From assembly GCF_020567375.1 (NCBI RefSeq), contig NZ_JAJBZM010000003.1:247449-311448 (forward strand): a DNA stretch of 64,000 bases, in the 5' to 3' direction. Below are positions 18,901 to 28,418 of this stretch, piece by piece. A program made the position numbers and the translations under genes. A model generated the notes under the pieces. The model was not told the origin of the DNA and did no database searches. It saw only the letters and a program-made list of their open reading frames with translations. Each line of letters starts with the position of its first letter. The first letter of the stretch is position 1. The DNA comes from Janibacter melonis (lineage in GTDB: Bacteria > Actinomycetota > Actinomycetes > Actinomycetales > Dermatophilaceae).

Positions 18901-20456
18901 TGGCGCAGCGCACACCGTCGAGCACGACGAAGAAGTCCGCGCGGGCTGCGACGCCCGCGAGGAGCGCGACGAAGACGGCGGCGACGAAGGCCGGCACGCG
19001 GAAGACCGCCGCCGCGAAGAAGACCACCGCGAAGAAGGCCAGCGCGGAGAAGACCACCACCGCGAAGAAGGCCACCGCGAAGAAGACGTCGACCACGAAG
19101 ACCGCCGCCCCGCGCTCCGCGGTCGCCGCGGCGGCCGAGCGCGCCGGCGGCGAGCGGGCCCGACGCCGCTCGACCCCCCTGCTCGCCGGCAGCGAGACGA
19201 CGGCGCCCCCGACGAAGAAGACCACCGCGTCGTCGGCCTCGCGCCCGACCGCCTCCCGCCGGGCGAGCCGCCCGGCCGCCCCGGTCGGCGGCTCCGCCCC
19301 GACGTCAGGGACGACGAAGGGGGCGTCGCGACCGGCCCGCACGACGCGCAGCACCACCCGCGCCGCGGGCGCCCCGGCCCTGCGCGTCGTCGACGGCGAG
19401 GGCACGGGCACCCGTCGCCCCCGGCGCACGACCACCCCGAGGCCGCGCGTGGCCACCGCGCCGACGACCCCTTCGCCCGCGTCGGCACCCGCCGAGGGCA
19501 CCCCGAGCAGCGGCACCGCGCTCGCCCCGGGCGTCGCCGAGCTGCTCTCCGTCGCGCTCTCGGCCGGCCAGGTCGCGTCGCGCACCATCGGCGGGGCGGT
19601 GAGCAACGCGGCGGGCGAGGAGTGGGAGCGCCGACTCGGCGAGGTCCTGTCCTTCCTGCGCCGCCGGGTCCAGGGCGACTACAGCGTCGACGACTTCGGC
19701 TTCGACGAGGACTTCACCCTGCACACCGCCTTCCCGGTGCTGCGCCTGCTCAAGGACCGGTGGTTCCGCGTCGAGGTCCGCGGCATCGAGAACATCCCGG
19801 CCACGGGCGGCGCGCTCGTCGTCTCCAACCACTCTGGCACCATCGCCCTCGACTCGGTGATGACCCAGCTGGCGATCCACGACGCGCACCCGCAGCACCG
19901 CTTCCTGCGCATGCTCGGGGCCGACCTCGTCTTCGCGCTGCCCGTCGTCGGCGACTTCGCGCGCAAGACCGGCGCGACGCTCGCGACGAACCCGGACGCG
20001 GAGCGCCTCATGACCTCTGGCGAGCTCGTCGGGGTGTGGCCCGAGGGCTTCAAGGGCGTCGGCAAGCCCTTCCGCGAGCGCTACAAGCTGCAGCGCTTCG
20101 GCCGGGGCGGCTTCGTCGCGGCGGCGATCCGCAGCGAGGTGCCGATCATCCCGTGCTCGGTCGTCGGGGCCGAGGAGATCTACCCGATGGTCGGCAACGC
20201 CAAGACCCTCGCCCGGCTGCTCGGCGCGCCGTACGCACCGATCACGCCGACCTTCCCGCTGCTCGGCCCGCTCGGCCTCGTGCCGCTGCCGAGCAAGTGG
20301 ATCATCGAGTTCAGCCCGCCCGTCGACACCGCGAGCCTCGGTCCCGCGGCCGCCGACGACCCCGCGCTCGTCTTCGACCTCACCGACCAGGTGCGCGAGA
20401 CGATCCAGCAGACGCTGTACTCGGTGCTCATGACCCGTCGCTCGGTCTTCTTCTGA
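18900..20456 (+). CDS. PlsC-type acyltransferase with a Lys/Ala-rich N-terminal extension
   Basis: A lysophospholipid acyltransferase family protein (518 residues). Residues 1-230 are low complexity: AKKTTAKKAS-type basic repeats first, then Pro/Thr/Arg-rich sequence, resembling histone H1 or the tail of Ku. The catalytic domain spans about 280-515: VVSNHSGTIALDSVMT holds the active-site His-Asp, here six residues apart, followed by GVWPEGFKGVGKPFRERY and VPIIPCSVVGAEE. The order matches Rv0502. The fusion of a nucleic-acid-like tail to a membrane-lipid enzyme is odd. It overlaps its neighbours at both ends (TGATG), so the three genes are probably coupled. Confidence 0.85.
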   Translation: MAQRTPSSTTKKSARAATPARSATKTAATKAGTRKTAAAKKTTAKKASAEKTTTAKKATAKKTSTTKTAAPRSAVAAAAERAGGERARRRSTPLLAGSETTAPPTKKTTASSASRPTASRRASRPAAPVGGSAPTSGTTKGASRPARTTRSTTRAAGAPALRVVDGEGTGTRRPRRTTTPRPRVATAPTTPSPASAPAEGTPSSGTALAPGVAELLSVALSAGQVASRTIGGAVSNAAGEEWERRLGEVLSFLRRRVQGDYSVDDFGFDEDFTLHTAFPVLRLLKDRWFRVEVRGIENIPATGGALVVSNHSGTIALDSVMTQLAIHDAHPQHRFLRMLGADLVFALPVVGDFARKTGATLATNPDAERLMTSGELVGVWPEGFKGVGKPFRERYKLQRFGRGGFVAAAIRSEVPIIPCSVVGAEEIYPMVGNAKTLARLLGAPYAPITPTFPLLGPLGLVPLPSKWIIEFSPPVDTASLGPAAADDPALVFDLTDQVRETIQQTLYSVLMTRRSVFF

Positions 20457-20710
20457 TGGCCTGGGCTCCTGCCGGTCGCCTGGCCGTCGTCACCCGTGAG
20501 GGGTGCCACCTGTGCGTCGTCGCGCTCGAGACCGTGCGCCGGGTCGCCGCCGAGCACGACCTCGACGTCGAGGTCGTCGACGTCGACCGCGACCCCGAGC
20601 TGCTCGCCCGGTACTCGGAGGAGGTCCCCGTGACCTTCGTCGACGGGGCGCAGCACGACTACTGGCGGGTCGACGAGACCCGCCTCCGGGCGGCCCTCGA
20701 GCGGTCCTGA
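20456..20710 (+). CDS. Glutaredoxin-like protein
   Basis: An 84-residue thioredoxin-fold protein with a CxxC active site (REGCHLC, residues 14-20) and the cis-Pro strand EEVPVTFVDG. It matches the small Rv0508-type glutaredoxin that sits before hemA in mycobacteria. The ATG overlaps the stop of the acyltransferase gene. The partner reductant (mycothiol or thioredoxin reductase) is unknown. A terminator hairpin follows, separating it from the rex-hem operon. Confidence 0.87.
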   Translation: MAWAPAGRLAVVTREGCHLCVVALETVRRVAAEHDLDVEVVDVDRDPELLARYSEEVPVTFVDGAQHDYWRVDETRLRAALERS

Positions 20711-20714
20711 CGGG

Positions 20715-20743
20715 CCGAAGGGGGAGCCCGCCCACCCCTTCGG
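20715..20743 (+). terminator. Terminator after the glutaredoxin gene
   Basis: Nine-base arms CCGAAGGGG and CCCCTTCGG with an 11-base loop begin five bases after the stop. It isolates the epimerase-acyltransferase-glutaredoxin unit from the rex promoter. Confidence 0.7.
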
Positions 20744-20773
20744 GCGTGGCCACGACCACGGGTCGTCGTGACT

Positions 20774-20802
20774 TTGTGCAAATGTTCACAAGCCGTTAGC
20801 CT
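20774..20802 (+). promoter_or_regulatory. rex-hem promoter with Rex operator (ROP)
   Basis: TGTGCAAATGTTCACA at 20775-20790 matches the Rex consensus TGTGAANNNNTTCACA with one change (C for A). A -35-like TTGTGC (20774) and a -10 TAGCCT (20797) are 17 bases apart, so the operator covers the -35. Streptomyces Rex is known to autoregulate rex-hemACD through such a site; high NADH releases it. Confidence 0.85.
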
Positions 20803-20862
20803 GAGTTGGTCGCCGCTCGCGCCACCTGTGCTCGCGGCGCAGAGAGGAGCAGCGAGTCGATC

Positions 20863-21537
20863 GTGACCGCCACCAGCGCAGCCAAGCGCGGGATCCCCGA
20901 CGCGACCGTGGCGCGCCTGCCCGGGTACCTCAGGGCACTCGACGGGCTCGTGGCGCAGGGCGTCGGCTCGGTCTCCTCGGAGGAGCTCGCGACGAGCTCG
21001 GGGGTGAGCAGCGCGAAGCTGCGCAAGGACCTCAGCCACCTCGGCTCCTACGGCGTGCGCGGCGTCGGCTACGACGTCGGCCACCTGCGCTACCAGATCT
21101 CGCGGGCCCTCGGCCTCACCCAGGACTGGCCGGTCGCCATCATCGGCATGGGCAACCTCGGCCGCGCGCTCGCCTCGTACGGCGGCTTCGCGCCCCAGGG
21201 CTTCACCGTCGTCGCCGTCCTCGACCGCGACCCCGCGCTCGTCGGCCAGCGGGTGGGCGACCTCGTCGTGCAGCCGATGGAGGTGCTGCCGAGCCTCACC
21301 GAGGGCGGCCAGGCCGCGATCGGCGTCATCGCCGCCCCCGCCGCCTCCTCGCAGGACGTTGCCGACCAGCTCGTCGCCGCCGGCTTCTCCTCGATCCTCA
21401 ACTTCGCCCCCGGCGTGATCTCGGTGCCCGACCACGTGCAGGTCCGCAAGGTCGACCTCGCGACCGAGCTGCAGATCCTCGCCTACCACGAGCAGCGCCG
21501 CACCAGCCCCGGTGCCGACCTGGAGGTCGCCCGATGA
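20863..21537 (+). CDS. rex: Rex, NADH-sensing redox repressor
   Basis: A homodimeric repressor that leaves DNA when the NADH/NAD ratio rises, linking respiration to gene expression. It has 224 residues from the GTG at 20863. The N-terminal winged helix contains ATVARLPGYLRALDGL and SSAKLRKDLSHLGSYGVRGVGY. The Rossmann domain begins at WPVAIIGMGNLGRAL, and the C-terminal swapped helix is ELQILAYHEQR. It heads the tetrapyrrole operon, its stop overlaps the hemA start (ATGA), and its own operator lies upstream. The sdhCAB cluster 7 kb away has no obvious ROP. Confidence 0.96.
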   Translation: MTATSAAKRGIPDATVARLPGYLRALDGLVAQGVGSVSSEELATSSGVSSAKLRKDLSHLGSYGVRGVGYDVGHLRYQISRALGLTQDWPVAIIGMGNLGRALASYGGFAPQGFTVVAVLDRDPALVGQRVGDLVVQPMEVLPSLTEGGQAAIGVIAAPAASSQDVADQLVAAGFSSILNFAPGVISVPDHVQVRKVDLATELQILAYHEQRRTSPGADLEVAR

Positions 21538-22805
21538 GCACCGTCGTCTTCGGTCTCAACCACCACCGCACGCCCATCCAGCTGCTCGAGCGGGTCTCGC
21601 TCGGCCAGGACGTCGCGGCCCGGCTCACGGAGTCGGCCCTCGAGAGCCCGGACATCAGCGAGGTCGTCGTCGTCTCGACGTGCAACCGCACCGAGGTCTA
21701 CGCGGAGGTCAGCGCCTTCCACGGCGCCGTCGCCGATCTCACCACCGCCCTCACCGGTGTCACCGGGGTCACCCAGGACGACCTCGTCGAGCACCTCGAG
21801 CTCCAGTACGGCGAGGCCGCCGTCGCCCACGTCTTCAACGTCGCCGCCGGGCTGGACTCCATGGCCGTCGGCGAGGCCCAGATCGTCGCGCAGCTGCGCG
21901 ACGCGCTCGCCGTCGGGCAGGACAGCGGCGCGGCCGGCCCGGCCCTGAACCACCTGCTCCAGCAGGCCCTGCGCACGGGCAAGCGCGTGCGCACCGAGAC
22001 CGGCCTGGACCGCGTCTCGCGCTCCCTCGTCGAGGTCGGTCTCGAGCTCGCCCGTGACCTGCTCGGCGCGGTCGAGGGGCTCGACGTGCTCGTCGTCGGG
22101 GCGGGCTCGATGAGCTCGCTCGCCGCGACGACCGCCTCGCGCCTCGGCGCCGGCTCGATCACCGTCGTCAACCGCACGCACGAGCGGGCCGTCTCGCTCG
22201 CCGCCCGGCTCGACGCGCAGGCCCGCCCGATCGCCGAGATCGAGGCCGCCCTCGCCCAGGCCGACGTCGTCATCTCGTGCACCGGCTCGACCGGTCTCGT
22301 CGTCGACCTCGCCGCCGCCGCCGACGCGCAGGTCGCCCGCTCCGGTCGCGCGCAGGTCTACCTCGACCTCGCGATGCCCCACGACGTGGCCGCCGAGGTC
22401 GGCGGGCTGCGCGGTGTCACCCGTCTCGGGCTCGCCGAGCTCGGCCAGGCCCTCGGCCGCGGCACCGAGCTGCCCGAGGTGAGCGCCGCGCGCGGTGTCG
22501 TCGCCGACGCCGTGCACCGCCACCTCAGCGACCGCGCCGCGCAGGTCGCCGCCCCGACGGTCACCGCGATCCGCGCCGCGGCCGCCGAGGTCGTCACCCG
22601 TGAGCTCGAGCGGGTCGACCAGCGCACGCCCGACCTCACCGACGCCGAGCGCGCCGAGGTCCACCTCGCCATCCACCGGGTCGTCGAGAAGCTCCTCCAC
22701 CGCCCGACGGTGCGGGTCAAGGAGATGGCCATCGACGGGCGCATCGTCGAGTACGAGGACGCGATCCGGGCCCTCTTCGACCTGCACGGGAGCGAGCTGT
22801 CGTGA
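21534..22805 (+). CDS. hemA: Glutamyl-tRNA reductase
   Basis: Reduces glutamyl-tRNA to glutamate-1-semialdehyde, the committed step of C5-pathway tetrapyrrole synthesis. It has 423 residues. The N-terminal [20 protein letters not shown] is typical, and the catalytic Cys is in [15 protein letters not shown] near residue 50. The NADPH domain has [18 protein letters not shown], and a C-terminal dimerisation helix contains [16 protein letters not shown]. It overlaps rex and hemC by four bases each. The product goes to HemL, encoded 5 kb downstream. Confidence 0.97.
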   Translation: MSTVVFGLNHHRTPIQLLERVSLGQDVAARLTESALESPDISEVVVVSTCNRTEVYAEVSAFHGAVADLTTALTGVTGVTQDDLVEHLELQYGEAAVAHVFNVAAGLDSMAVGEAQIVAQLRDALAVGQDSGAAGPALNHLLQQALRTGKRVRTETGLDRVSRSLVEVGLELARDLLGAVEGLDVLVVGAGSMSSLAATTASRLGAGSITVVNRTHERAVSLAARLDAQARPIAEIEAALAQADVVISCTGSTGLVVDLAAAADAQVARSGRAQVYLDLAMPHDVAAEVGGLRGVTRLGLAELGQALGRGTELPEVSAARGVVADAVHRHLSDRAAQVAAPTVTAIRAAAAEVVTRELERVDQRTPDLTDAERAEVHLAIHRVVEKLLHRPTVRVKEMAIDGRIVEYEDAIRALFDLHGSELS

Positions 22806-23767
22806 CCTTGCGGATCGGGACCCGTCGCAGTGCCCTCGCGACGACGCAGACCGGCCACGTCGCCGACGCGCTGCGCGCGGCCGGGCACGACGTCGAGATC
22901 GTCGAGATCACGACGGAGGGTGACGTCACGAGCGCTCCGCTGAGCCTGCTCGGCGGCACCGGGGTCTTCGCCTCCGCGCTGCGCCACGCCCTGCGCGACG
23001 GCCGGGTCGACGTCGCCGTGCACTCCCTCAAGGACCTGCCGACCGCACCCGAGCAGGGCCTGACCATCGCCGCGATCCCGCCCCGGGTCGACCCCCGCGA
23101 CAGCCTCGTCGCCCGCGACGGGCTCACCCTCGGCGAGCTGCCGGAGGGCTCGGTCGTCGGCACCGGCTCGCCCCGTCGCCGGGCCCAGCTCGCGGCCCTC
23201 GGCCTCGGTCTCGACTTCCGCGACATCCGGGGCAACGTCGGGCGCCGCCTGGACATGGTCGGGCGCGAGGTCGACGCGGTCGTCCTCGCCGCCGCCGGGC
23301 TCACCCGTCTGGGCATGACCGACGTCGTCACCGAGCACCTCGACCCCATCCAGATGCTCCCCGCGCCGGGCCAGGGCGCCCTCGCCGTCGAGTGCCGCGA
23401 GGACGACGAGGCGACGATCGCGGCCCTCGCGCCGCTCGACGACCCGGACACCCGCGCGGCCGTCACCGCCGAGCGCGCCCTCCTCGCCCGTCTCGAGGCC
23501 GGCTGCGCAGCGCCGGTCGGGGCCCTGGCCGAGGTCGTCGATGACGTCGACGGCGCGGTGATCTCCATGCGCGCCGTCGTCGCCTCGCTCGACGGCGAGC
23601 ACGACCTGCGGCGCTCGCTGACCGGCCCGGCCCACGAGGCCGATCGCATCGGGCGCGAGCTCGCCGAGATCTTCCTGGCGGACGGCGCCGGCGACGTCGC
23701 CGACGTCGGGCCGACCACCCCTTCGTCCACCGACCACCCCACCAGCTCCACGGAGAGTGCACAGTGA
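22802..23767 (+). CDS. hemC: Hydroxymethylbilane synthase (porphobilinogen deaminase)
   Basis: Polymerises four porphobilinogen units into hydroxymethylbilane. It has 321 residues with a GTG start that overlaps the hemA stop (GTGA). The family start [20 protein letters not shown] is clear. The Arg-rich cofactor-binding segment [11 protein letters not shown] and [13 protein letters not shown] follow, and the dipyrromethane cofactor Cys is in [11 protein letters not shown] near residue 238. An extra tail of about 25 residues, Pro/Ser/Thr-rich, follows the last conserved helix. It overlaps hemD by four bases. Confidence 0.96.
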   Translation: MTLRIGTRRSALATTQTGHVADALRAAGHDVEIVEITTEGDVTSAPLSLLGGTGVFASALRHALRDGRVDVAVHSLKDLPTAPEQGLTIAAIPPRVDPRDSLVARDGLTLGELPEGSVVGTGSPRRRAQLAALGLGLDFRDIRGNVGRRLDMVGREVDAVVLAAAGLTRLGMTDVVTEHLDPIQMLPAPGQGALAVECREDDEATIAALAPLDDPDTRAAVTAERALLARLEAGCAAPVGALAEVVDDVDGAVISMRAVVASLDGEHDLRRSLTGPAHEADRIGRELAEIFLADGAGDVADVGPTTPSSTDHPTSSTESAQ

Positions 23768-25413
23768 GCCCCCGCGCAACCCAGCCGCCCGACCCCGCCA
23801 GCGCCGCCTCGCGACGCCCCGCGAGCGTCACCTTCGTCGGGGCCGGGCCCGGCGACCCCTCGCTGCTCACCCTCGCCGCGGTGCGTCACCTCGGTCGGGC
23901 CGACGCGGTGATCATCGACACCTCCGCCCGCGACGACCTCGTCGCCGCGCACCTGCCCGAGGGCGTCGAGGTCGTCGACGCCGGTCACGGCGAGCACGGT
24001 CAGCAGCTGACCCACGCCTCCCGCGCCAAGCTCGTCGTGCGGACCGCGAAGGCCCACAAGGGCGGCCACGTCGTGCGGCTCATGGACGGCGACCCCGCGA
24101 CCTTCAACGGCCTCGCCGAGGAGGCCAAGGCCCTGGCCAAGGCCGGCATCGACTACGAGGTCGTGCCGGGCGTCTCCGCGGTCAGCGCCGTGCCCACCTA
24201 CGCCGGCGTCCCCCTCACCACCGGCGCGGCGACGAGCATCCACGTCGTCTCGGTGACGAGCGGCCGGGTCCCCGACCTGTCCGGCTCCGTCGCGCCCGAC
24301 GTCACCGTCGTGCTGCTCGGCACCCCCGACAACCTCGGCGCCGCCCTCGTCGCGCTGCGCGAGAGCGGTCGCCCCGAGACGACGTCGGTCGCCGTCACCG
24401 AGCGTGGCACGACGACCCGTCAGGCCACCGTCACCGGCACCCTTGCCGACGCGCCCGGTCTGCTCGCCGGTCTCGAGGTCCCGGCGCTGGCGATCGTCGG
24501 CCCGCCCGTCGACCTGCGCGAGCAGCTGTCGTGGTTCGAGACCAAGCCGCTCTTCGGCTGGCAGGTGCTCGTGCCGCGCACGAAGGAGCAGTCCGGCTCG
24601 ATGCAGGAGCGCCTGTGCGACTACGGCGCGACGAGCGAGGTCGTGCCGACGATCTCCGTCGAGCCGCCGCGCACCCCGCAGGCCATGGAGCGCGCCGTGC
24701 GCGGCATGGTCACCGGCCGCTACGAGTGGGTCGGCTTCACCTCGGTCAACGCCGTGCGCGCCGTGCGCGAGAAGTTCGAGGAGATCGGGCTCGACGCCCG
24801 TGCCTTCTCCGGTCTGAAGATCGCGGCCGTCGGCGGCACGACCGCCCAGGCCCTGCTCGACTGGGGGCTCGTCGCCGACCTCGTCCCCGAGGGCGAGATG
24901 TCCGCGGCCGGTCTGCTCGCCGAGTGGCCGCCGTACGACGAGGTGCTCGACCCGATCAACCGGGTCTTCCTGCCCCGCGCCGACATCGCGACCGACACGC
25001 TCGTCGCCGGGCTGCAGGACATGGGCTGGGAGGTCGACGACGTCACGGCCTACCGCACCGTGCGCGCCGCCCCGCCGCCCGCGCCGATCCGCGACGCGAT
25101 CAAGGCCGGAGCCTTCGACGCCGTCGCCTTCACGTCGTCGTCGACGGTGCGCAACCTCATCGGCATCGCCGGCAAGCCGCACCCGAGCACGGTCGTCGCG
25201 TGCATCGGCCCCGCGACCGCGAAGACCGCCGAGGAGCTCGGGCTGCGCGTCGACGTCGTCGCGAGCGAGGCCAGCGCCATCACCCTCGTCGACGACCTCG
25301 CCGAGCACGCCCGCGGCCTCATCGCGACGGCTGTCGCCGACGGCGAGCCCGTGCGCCGTCCGAGCGAGCGCGTGCAGTCCACGTCGCGGCGCCGGGCCAA
25401 GGCGAAGGGATGA
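23764..25413 (+). CDS. hemD: HemD, uroporphyrinogen-III synthase with an N-terminal CobA-like domain
   Basis: A 549-residue fusion, as in mycobacterial Rv0511. Residues about 20-255 are a uroporphyrinogen-III methyltransferase-like domain. It starts well ([16 protein letters not shown]), but the second substrate motif is [12 protein letters not shown] rather than the usual RLKGGDPFVFGRG, so methyltransferase activity is uncertain. Residues about 265-530 are uroporphyrinogen-III synthase ([50 protein letters not shown]), which closes hydroxymethylbilane into uroporphyrinogen III. A basic tail ends the protein. GTG start; ATGA overlap with hemB. Confidence 0.92.
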   Translation: MSPRATQPPDPASAASRRPASVTFVGAGPGDPSLLTLAAVRHLGRADAVIIDTSARDDLVAAHLPEGVEVVDAGHGEHGQQLTHASRAKLVVRTAKAHKGGHVVRLMDGDPATFNGLAEEAKALAKAGIDYEVVPGVSAVSAVPTYAGVPLTTGAATSIHVVSVTSGRVPDLSGSVAPDVTVVLLGTPDNLGAALVALRESGRPETTSVAVTERGTTTRQATVTGTLADAPGLLAGLEVPALAIVGPPVDLREQLSWFETKPLFGWQVLVPRTKEQSGSMQERLCDYGATSEVVPTISVEPPRTPQAMERAVRGMVTGRYEWVGFTSVNAVRAVREKFEEIGLDARAFSGLKIAAVGGTTAQALLDWGLVADLVPEGEMSAAGLLAEWPPYDEVLDPINRVFLPRADIATDTLVAGLQDMGWEVDDVTAYRTVRAAPPPAPIRDAIKAGAFDAVAFTSSSTVRNLIGIAGKPHPSTVVACIGPATAKTAEELGLRVDVVASEASAITLVDDLAEHARGLIATAVADGEPVRRPSERVQSTSRRRAKAKG

Positions 25414-26429
25414 GCGCCCCCTCCGGGGAGGTCGACCCGATCCTCGTGCGGCCGCGCCGGCTGCGCGTCTCGTCCCCGATGCGCCGCCTCGTCGCCGAGC
25501 ACCGGCTGCACCCGGCCGACCTCGTCCTGCCCGCCTTCGTGCGCGAGGGCATCGACGCCCCGGTCGAGATCTCGAGCATGCCCGGGGTGCAGCAGCACAC
25601 GCTCGACAGCCTCGTCGAGCTCGCCCGTGAGTGCGTCGCCGCCGGCATCGGCGGGATCATGCTCTTCGGCGTGCCCGAGCACAAGGACGCCCGGGGCTCG
25701 GGCGCCGACGACCCCGAGGGCATCCTCAACGTCGCGACCCGCGCGGTCGTCGACGCGGTCGGCGACTCCCTCGTCGTCATGACCGACCTCTGCCTCGACG
25801 AGTTCACCGACCACGGCCACTGCGGGGTGCTCGCCCAGGGCCCGGACGGCTCCGTCGTCGTCGACAACGACGCGACCCTCGAGCGCTACGCCGACATGGC
25901 CCTCGCCCAGGCCCGCGCCGGCAGCCACGTCCTCGGCATGTCCGGGATGATGGACGGCCAGGTCGGCTTCGTGCGCGGGGTCCTCGACCGCGAGGGCCTG
26001 ACCTCCGTGTCGATCCTCGCGTACTCGGCGAAGTACACCTCCGCGCTCTACGGGCCCTTCCGCGAGGCCGTGCAGTCCTCGCTCACCGGCGACCGGGCGA
26101 CCTACCAGCAGGACCCGGCCAACGCGACCGAGTCGGTGCGCGAGCTCGAGCTCGACATCGCCGAGGGGGCCGACATCGTCATGGTCAAGCCGGCCGGCCC
26201 ACACCTCGACGTCATCGCCGCCGCCGCGGCGATGTCGCCCGTGCCCGTCGCCGCCTACCAGATCTCCGGCGAGTACAGCCAGCTCGTCGCCGCCGCCGAG
26301 CGCGGCTGGATCGAGCGCGAGCGCAGCATCATGGAGTCCGTCATGCACATCCGACGGGCGGGCGCGGGCATCGTGCTCACGTACTTCGCCCTCGAGGTGG
26401 CGGACGTGCTGCGTCGCGACTTGGCATGA
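25410..26429 (+). CDS. hemB: Delta-aminolevulinic acid dehydratase (porphobilinogen synthase)
   Basis: Condenses two 5-aminolevulinate molecules into porphobilinogen. It has 339 residues. Both Schiff-base lysines are visible, in SILAYSAKYTSALYGPF and DIVMVKPAGPHLDVI. TDLCLDEFTDHGHCGV carries His and Cys residues in the metal region, and GMSGMMDGQVGFVR is the usual loop. The ATG overlaps the hemD stop (ATGA), so rex, hemA, hemC, hemD and hemB form one translationally coupled chain. Enzyme order in the pathway is HemA, HemL, HemB, HemC, HemD, so the chain supplies all but HemL. Confidence 0.97.
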   Translation: MSAPSGEVDPILVRPRRLRVSSPMRRLVAEHRLHPADLVLPAFVREGIDAPVEISSMPGVQQHTLDSLVELARECVAAGIGGIMLFGVPEHKDARGSGADDPEGILNVATRAVVDAVGDSLVVMTDLCLDEFTDHGHCGVLAQGPDGSVVVDNDATLERYADMALAQARAGSHVLGMSGMMDGQVGFVRGVLDREGLTSVSILAYSAKYTSALYGPFREAVQSSLTGDRATYQQDPANATESVRELELDIAEGADIVMVKPAGPHLDVIAAAAAMSPVPVAAYQISGEYSQLVAAAERGWIERERSIMESVMHIRRAGAGIVLTYFALEVADVLRRDLA

Positions 26430-26436
26430 TGCGCAG

Positions 26437-26919
26437 ATGAGCCCGGCCCGAGACCCCTGGCTGCGCCACGACGAGCAGCTGGCGTGGCGGGCCTACCTGC
26501 GCGGGTCGCGGCTGCTCGAGGAGGCGCTCGACGACGACCTCGGCGGCACCTGTCAGCTCACCGAGTACGAGCTCATCTCCATGCTCTCCGAGGCGCCCGG
26601 GCGCCGGATGCGGATGTCCGAGCTCGCCGACACGATCATCCAGTCGCGCAGCCGCGTCACCCACACCGCCAGCCGTCTCGAGCGCCGAGGGTGGGTGCGG
26701 CGCGAGCGCTCGCACGACGACGGCCGCGGTGTCGACATCATGCTCACCGATGCGGGCATGCGTGCCCTCCTCGAGCTCGCCCCGAGGCATGCCGCCTCGG
26801 TGCGCGCGCGGCTCGTCGACGTCCTCGACCACGAGCAGCTCATGGTGCTCGGCGAGGCGATGGCCGCGATCCGTGACCACCTCGCGCCGGACCACCACGA
26901 GATCGGCATCGACGACTGA
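26437..26919 (+). CDS. MarR family regulator in the hem cluster
   Basis: A 160-residue winged-helix repressor. The HTH is [34 protein letters not shown], followed by the wing with the DDGRG turn; flanking helices form the dimer domain. It begins seven bases after hemB, and a CATGAT hexamer six bases before the ATG may let it be transcribed leaderless from within hemB. Placed between hemB and hemL, it could sense heme, a porphyrin or an unrelated small molecule. No ligand can be inferred from sequence. Confidence 0.9.
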   Translation: MSPARDPWLRHDEQLAWRAYLRGSRLLEEALDDDLGGTCQLTEYELISMLSEAPGRRMRMSELADTIIQSRSRVTHTASRLERRGWVRRERSHDDGRGVDIMLTDAGMRALLELAPRHAASVRARLVDVLDHEQLMVLGEAMAAIRDHLAPDHHEIGIDD

Positions 26920-26971
26920 GCGAGCGGCACCCCGCAGCCGTGCGTCGTCGTCCGTGGGCAAGACTGGGGGC

Positions 26972-28300
26972 ATGAGCGACACGAGCCAGTCCGCCGCACT
27001 CTTCGAGCGCGCCCGGGCGGTGACGCCGGGCGGGGTCAACTCTCCCGTGCGCGCCTTCCGCGGCGTCGGCGGCACCCCGCGCTTCGTCGCCTCGGCGAAG
27101 GGGGCCTGGCTCACCGACGTCGACGGCACGCGCTACGTCGACCTCATCAGCAGCTGGGGGCCGATGATCCTCGGTCACGCGCACCCGGACGTCCTCGACG
27201 CCGTCGCGCAGACCGCGTCCCGTGGTTTTTCCTTCGGCACGCCGAGCGAGAACGAGGTCGCCCTCGCCGAGGAGATCGTCGCGCGGGTCGAGCCGCTGGA
27301 GCAGGTGCGTCTCGTGAGCAGCGGCACCGAGGCGACGATGTCGGCGCTGCGCCTCGCGCGCGGGGCCACCGGTCGCAGCGCGGTCGTGAAGTTCGCCGGC
27401 TGCTACCACGGGCACGTCGACGCCCTCCTCGCCCACGCGGGCTCGGGGGTGGCCACCTTCGCCCTGCCGGACTCCGCCGGGGTGCCGGCGAGCGCGGCGG
27501 GGGAGACCATCGTCCTGCCGTACAACGACCTCGCCGCCGTCGAGGCCGCCTTCGCCGAGCGCGGCGAGGAGATCGCGGCGGTCATCACCGAGGCCGCCGC
27601 CGGCAACATGGGGGTCGTGCCGCCCGCTCCCGGCTTCACCGAGGGCCTGCGTCGGATCACCGCCGCGCACGGCGCGCTGCTCATCAGCGACGAGGTGATG
27701 ACCGGCTTCCGCTGCAGCCCGTCGGGCTGGTACGGCCACGAGACCCGCGCCGGGGGAGAGCACCCCGGCGGCTACCCGTCCGGCGCCCCCGACCTCTTCA
27801 CCTTCGGCAAGGTCATGGGCGGCGGCTTCCCCGCAGCGGCCTTCGGCGGCCGGGCCGACCTCATGGCCCAGCTCGCGCCCGACGGGCCGGTCTACCAGGC
27901 GGGCACCTTGTCGGGGAACCCCGTCGCGACGGCCGCCGGCCTGGCGACCCTGCGCGGGTGCACCCCGTCGCTCTACGAGCACCTCGCCGAGGTGTCGCAG
28001 ACGATCGGGGCGGCCGCGTCCGACGCGCTGACGCAGGCGGGCGTGCCCCACACCCTCCAGCGGGCCTCGTCGATGTTCTCGATCTTCTTCACCGACGGCC
28101 CGGTCGAGCGGTACTCCGACGCGCAGGGCCAGGACACGGCCGCCTTCGGACGCTTCTTCCACGCGATGCTCGACGCCGGGGTGCACCTGCCCCCGAGCGC
28201 CTACGAGTCGTGGTTCGTCAGCGGCGCCCACGACGACGAGGCCGTCGAGACCGTCCTCGCCGCCCTCCCCGGGGCGGCACGGGCCGCGGCAGCGGGCTGA
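26972..28300 (+). CDS. hemL: Glutamate-1-semialdehyde 2,1-aminomutase
   Basis: A PLP enzyme that converts glutamate-1-semialdehyde to 5-aminolevulinate, between HemA and HemB in the pathway. I start at the ATG at 26972 ([17 protein letters not shown]), giving 442 residues. [13 protein letters not shown] is the family N terminus, [15 protein letters not shown] binds the cofactor phosphate, and [11 protein letters not shown] has the pyridine-ring Asp. The Schiff-base Lys is in [12 protein letters not shown], and [10 protein letters not shown] closes the site. It stands 52 bases after the MarR gene, so it may be under its control. Confidence 0.97.
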   Translation: MSDTSQSAALFERARAVTPGGVNSPVRAFRGVGGTPRFVASAKGAWLTDVDGTRYVDLISSWGPMILGHAHPDVLDAVAQTASRGFSFGTPSENEVALAEEIVARVEPLEQVRLVSSGTEATMSALRLARGATGRSAVVKFAGCYHGHVDALLAHAGSGVATFALPDSAGVPASAAGETIVLPYNDLAAVEAAFAERGEEIAAVITEAAAGNMGVVPPAPGFTEGLRRITAAHGALLISDEVMTGFRCSPSGWYGHETRAGGEHPGGYPSGAPDLFTFGKVMGGGFPAAAFGGRADLMAQLAPDGPVYQAGTLSGNPVATAAGLATLRGCTPSLYEHLAEVSQTIGAAASDALTQAGVPHTLQRASSMFSIFFTDGPVERYSDAQGQDTAAFGRFFHAMLDAGVHLPPSAYESWFVSGAHDDEAVETVLAALPGAARAAAAG

Positions 28301-28319
28301 GTCGGCGAATTACGCGCCA

Positions 28320-28343
28320 CCGGCGTTGCTCATTACACGCCGG
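28320..28343 (+). terminator. Hairpin after hemL
   Basis: CCGGCGT pairs perfectly with ACGCCGG across a ten-base loop, 19 bases after the hemL stop. It is a weak terminator candidate with no U tract, and could instead belong to the sdh control region. The rest of the gap to sdhC holds a CCGGTAACCGG palindrome at 28340. Confidence 0.4.
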
Positions 28344-28385
28344 TAACCGGGGATTTGTCACACCGCGACGGGCGTCACCGGGTCC

Positions 28386-28412
28386 GTGAGCCCGCTCACG
28401 TCGGGGTATCTT
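28386..28412 (+). promoter_or_regulatory. sdhC promoter with a palindrome
   Basis: GTGAGC-CC-GCTCAC (28386-28399) is a perfect inverted repeat lying just upstream of an extended -10, GGTATCTT (TATCTT at 28407). The -10 ends six bases before the chosen GTG start, which suggests a leaderless message. The palindrome is placed where a repressor could act. No known regulator consensus was recognised. Confidence 0.45.
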
Positions 28413-28418
28413 GACGCC

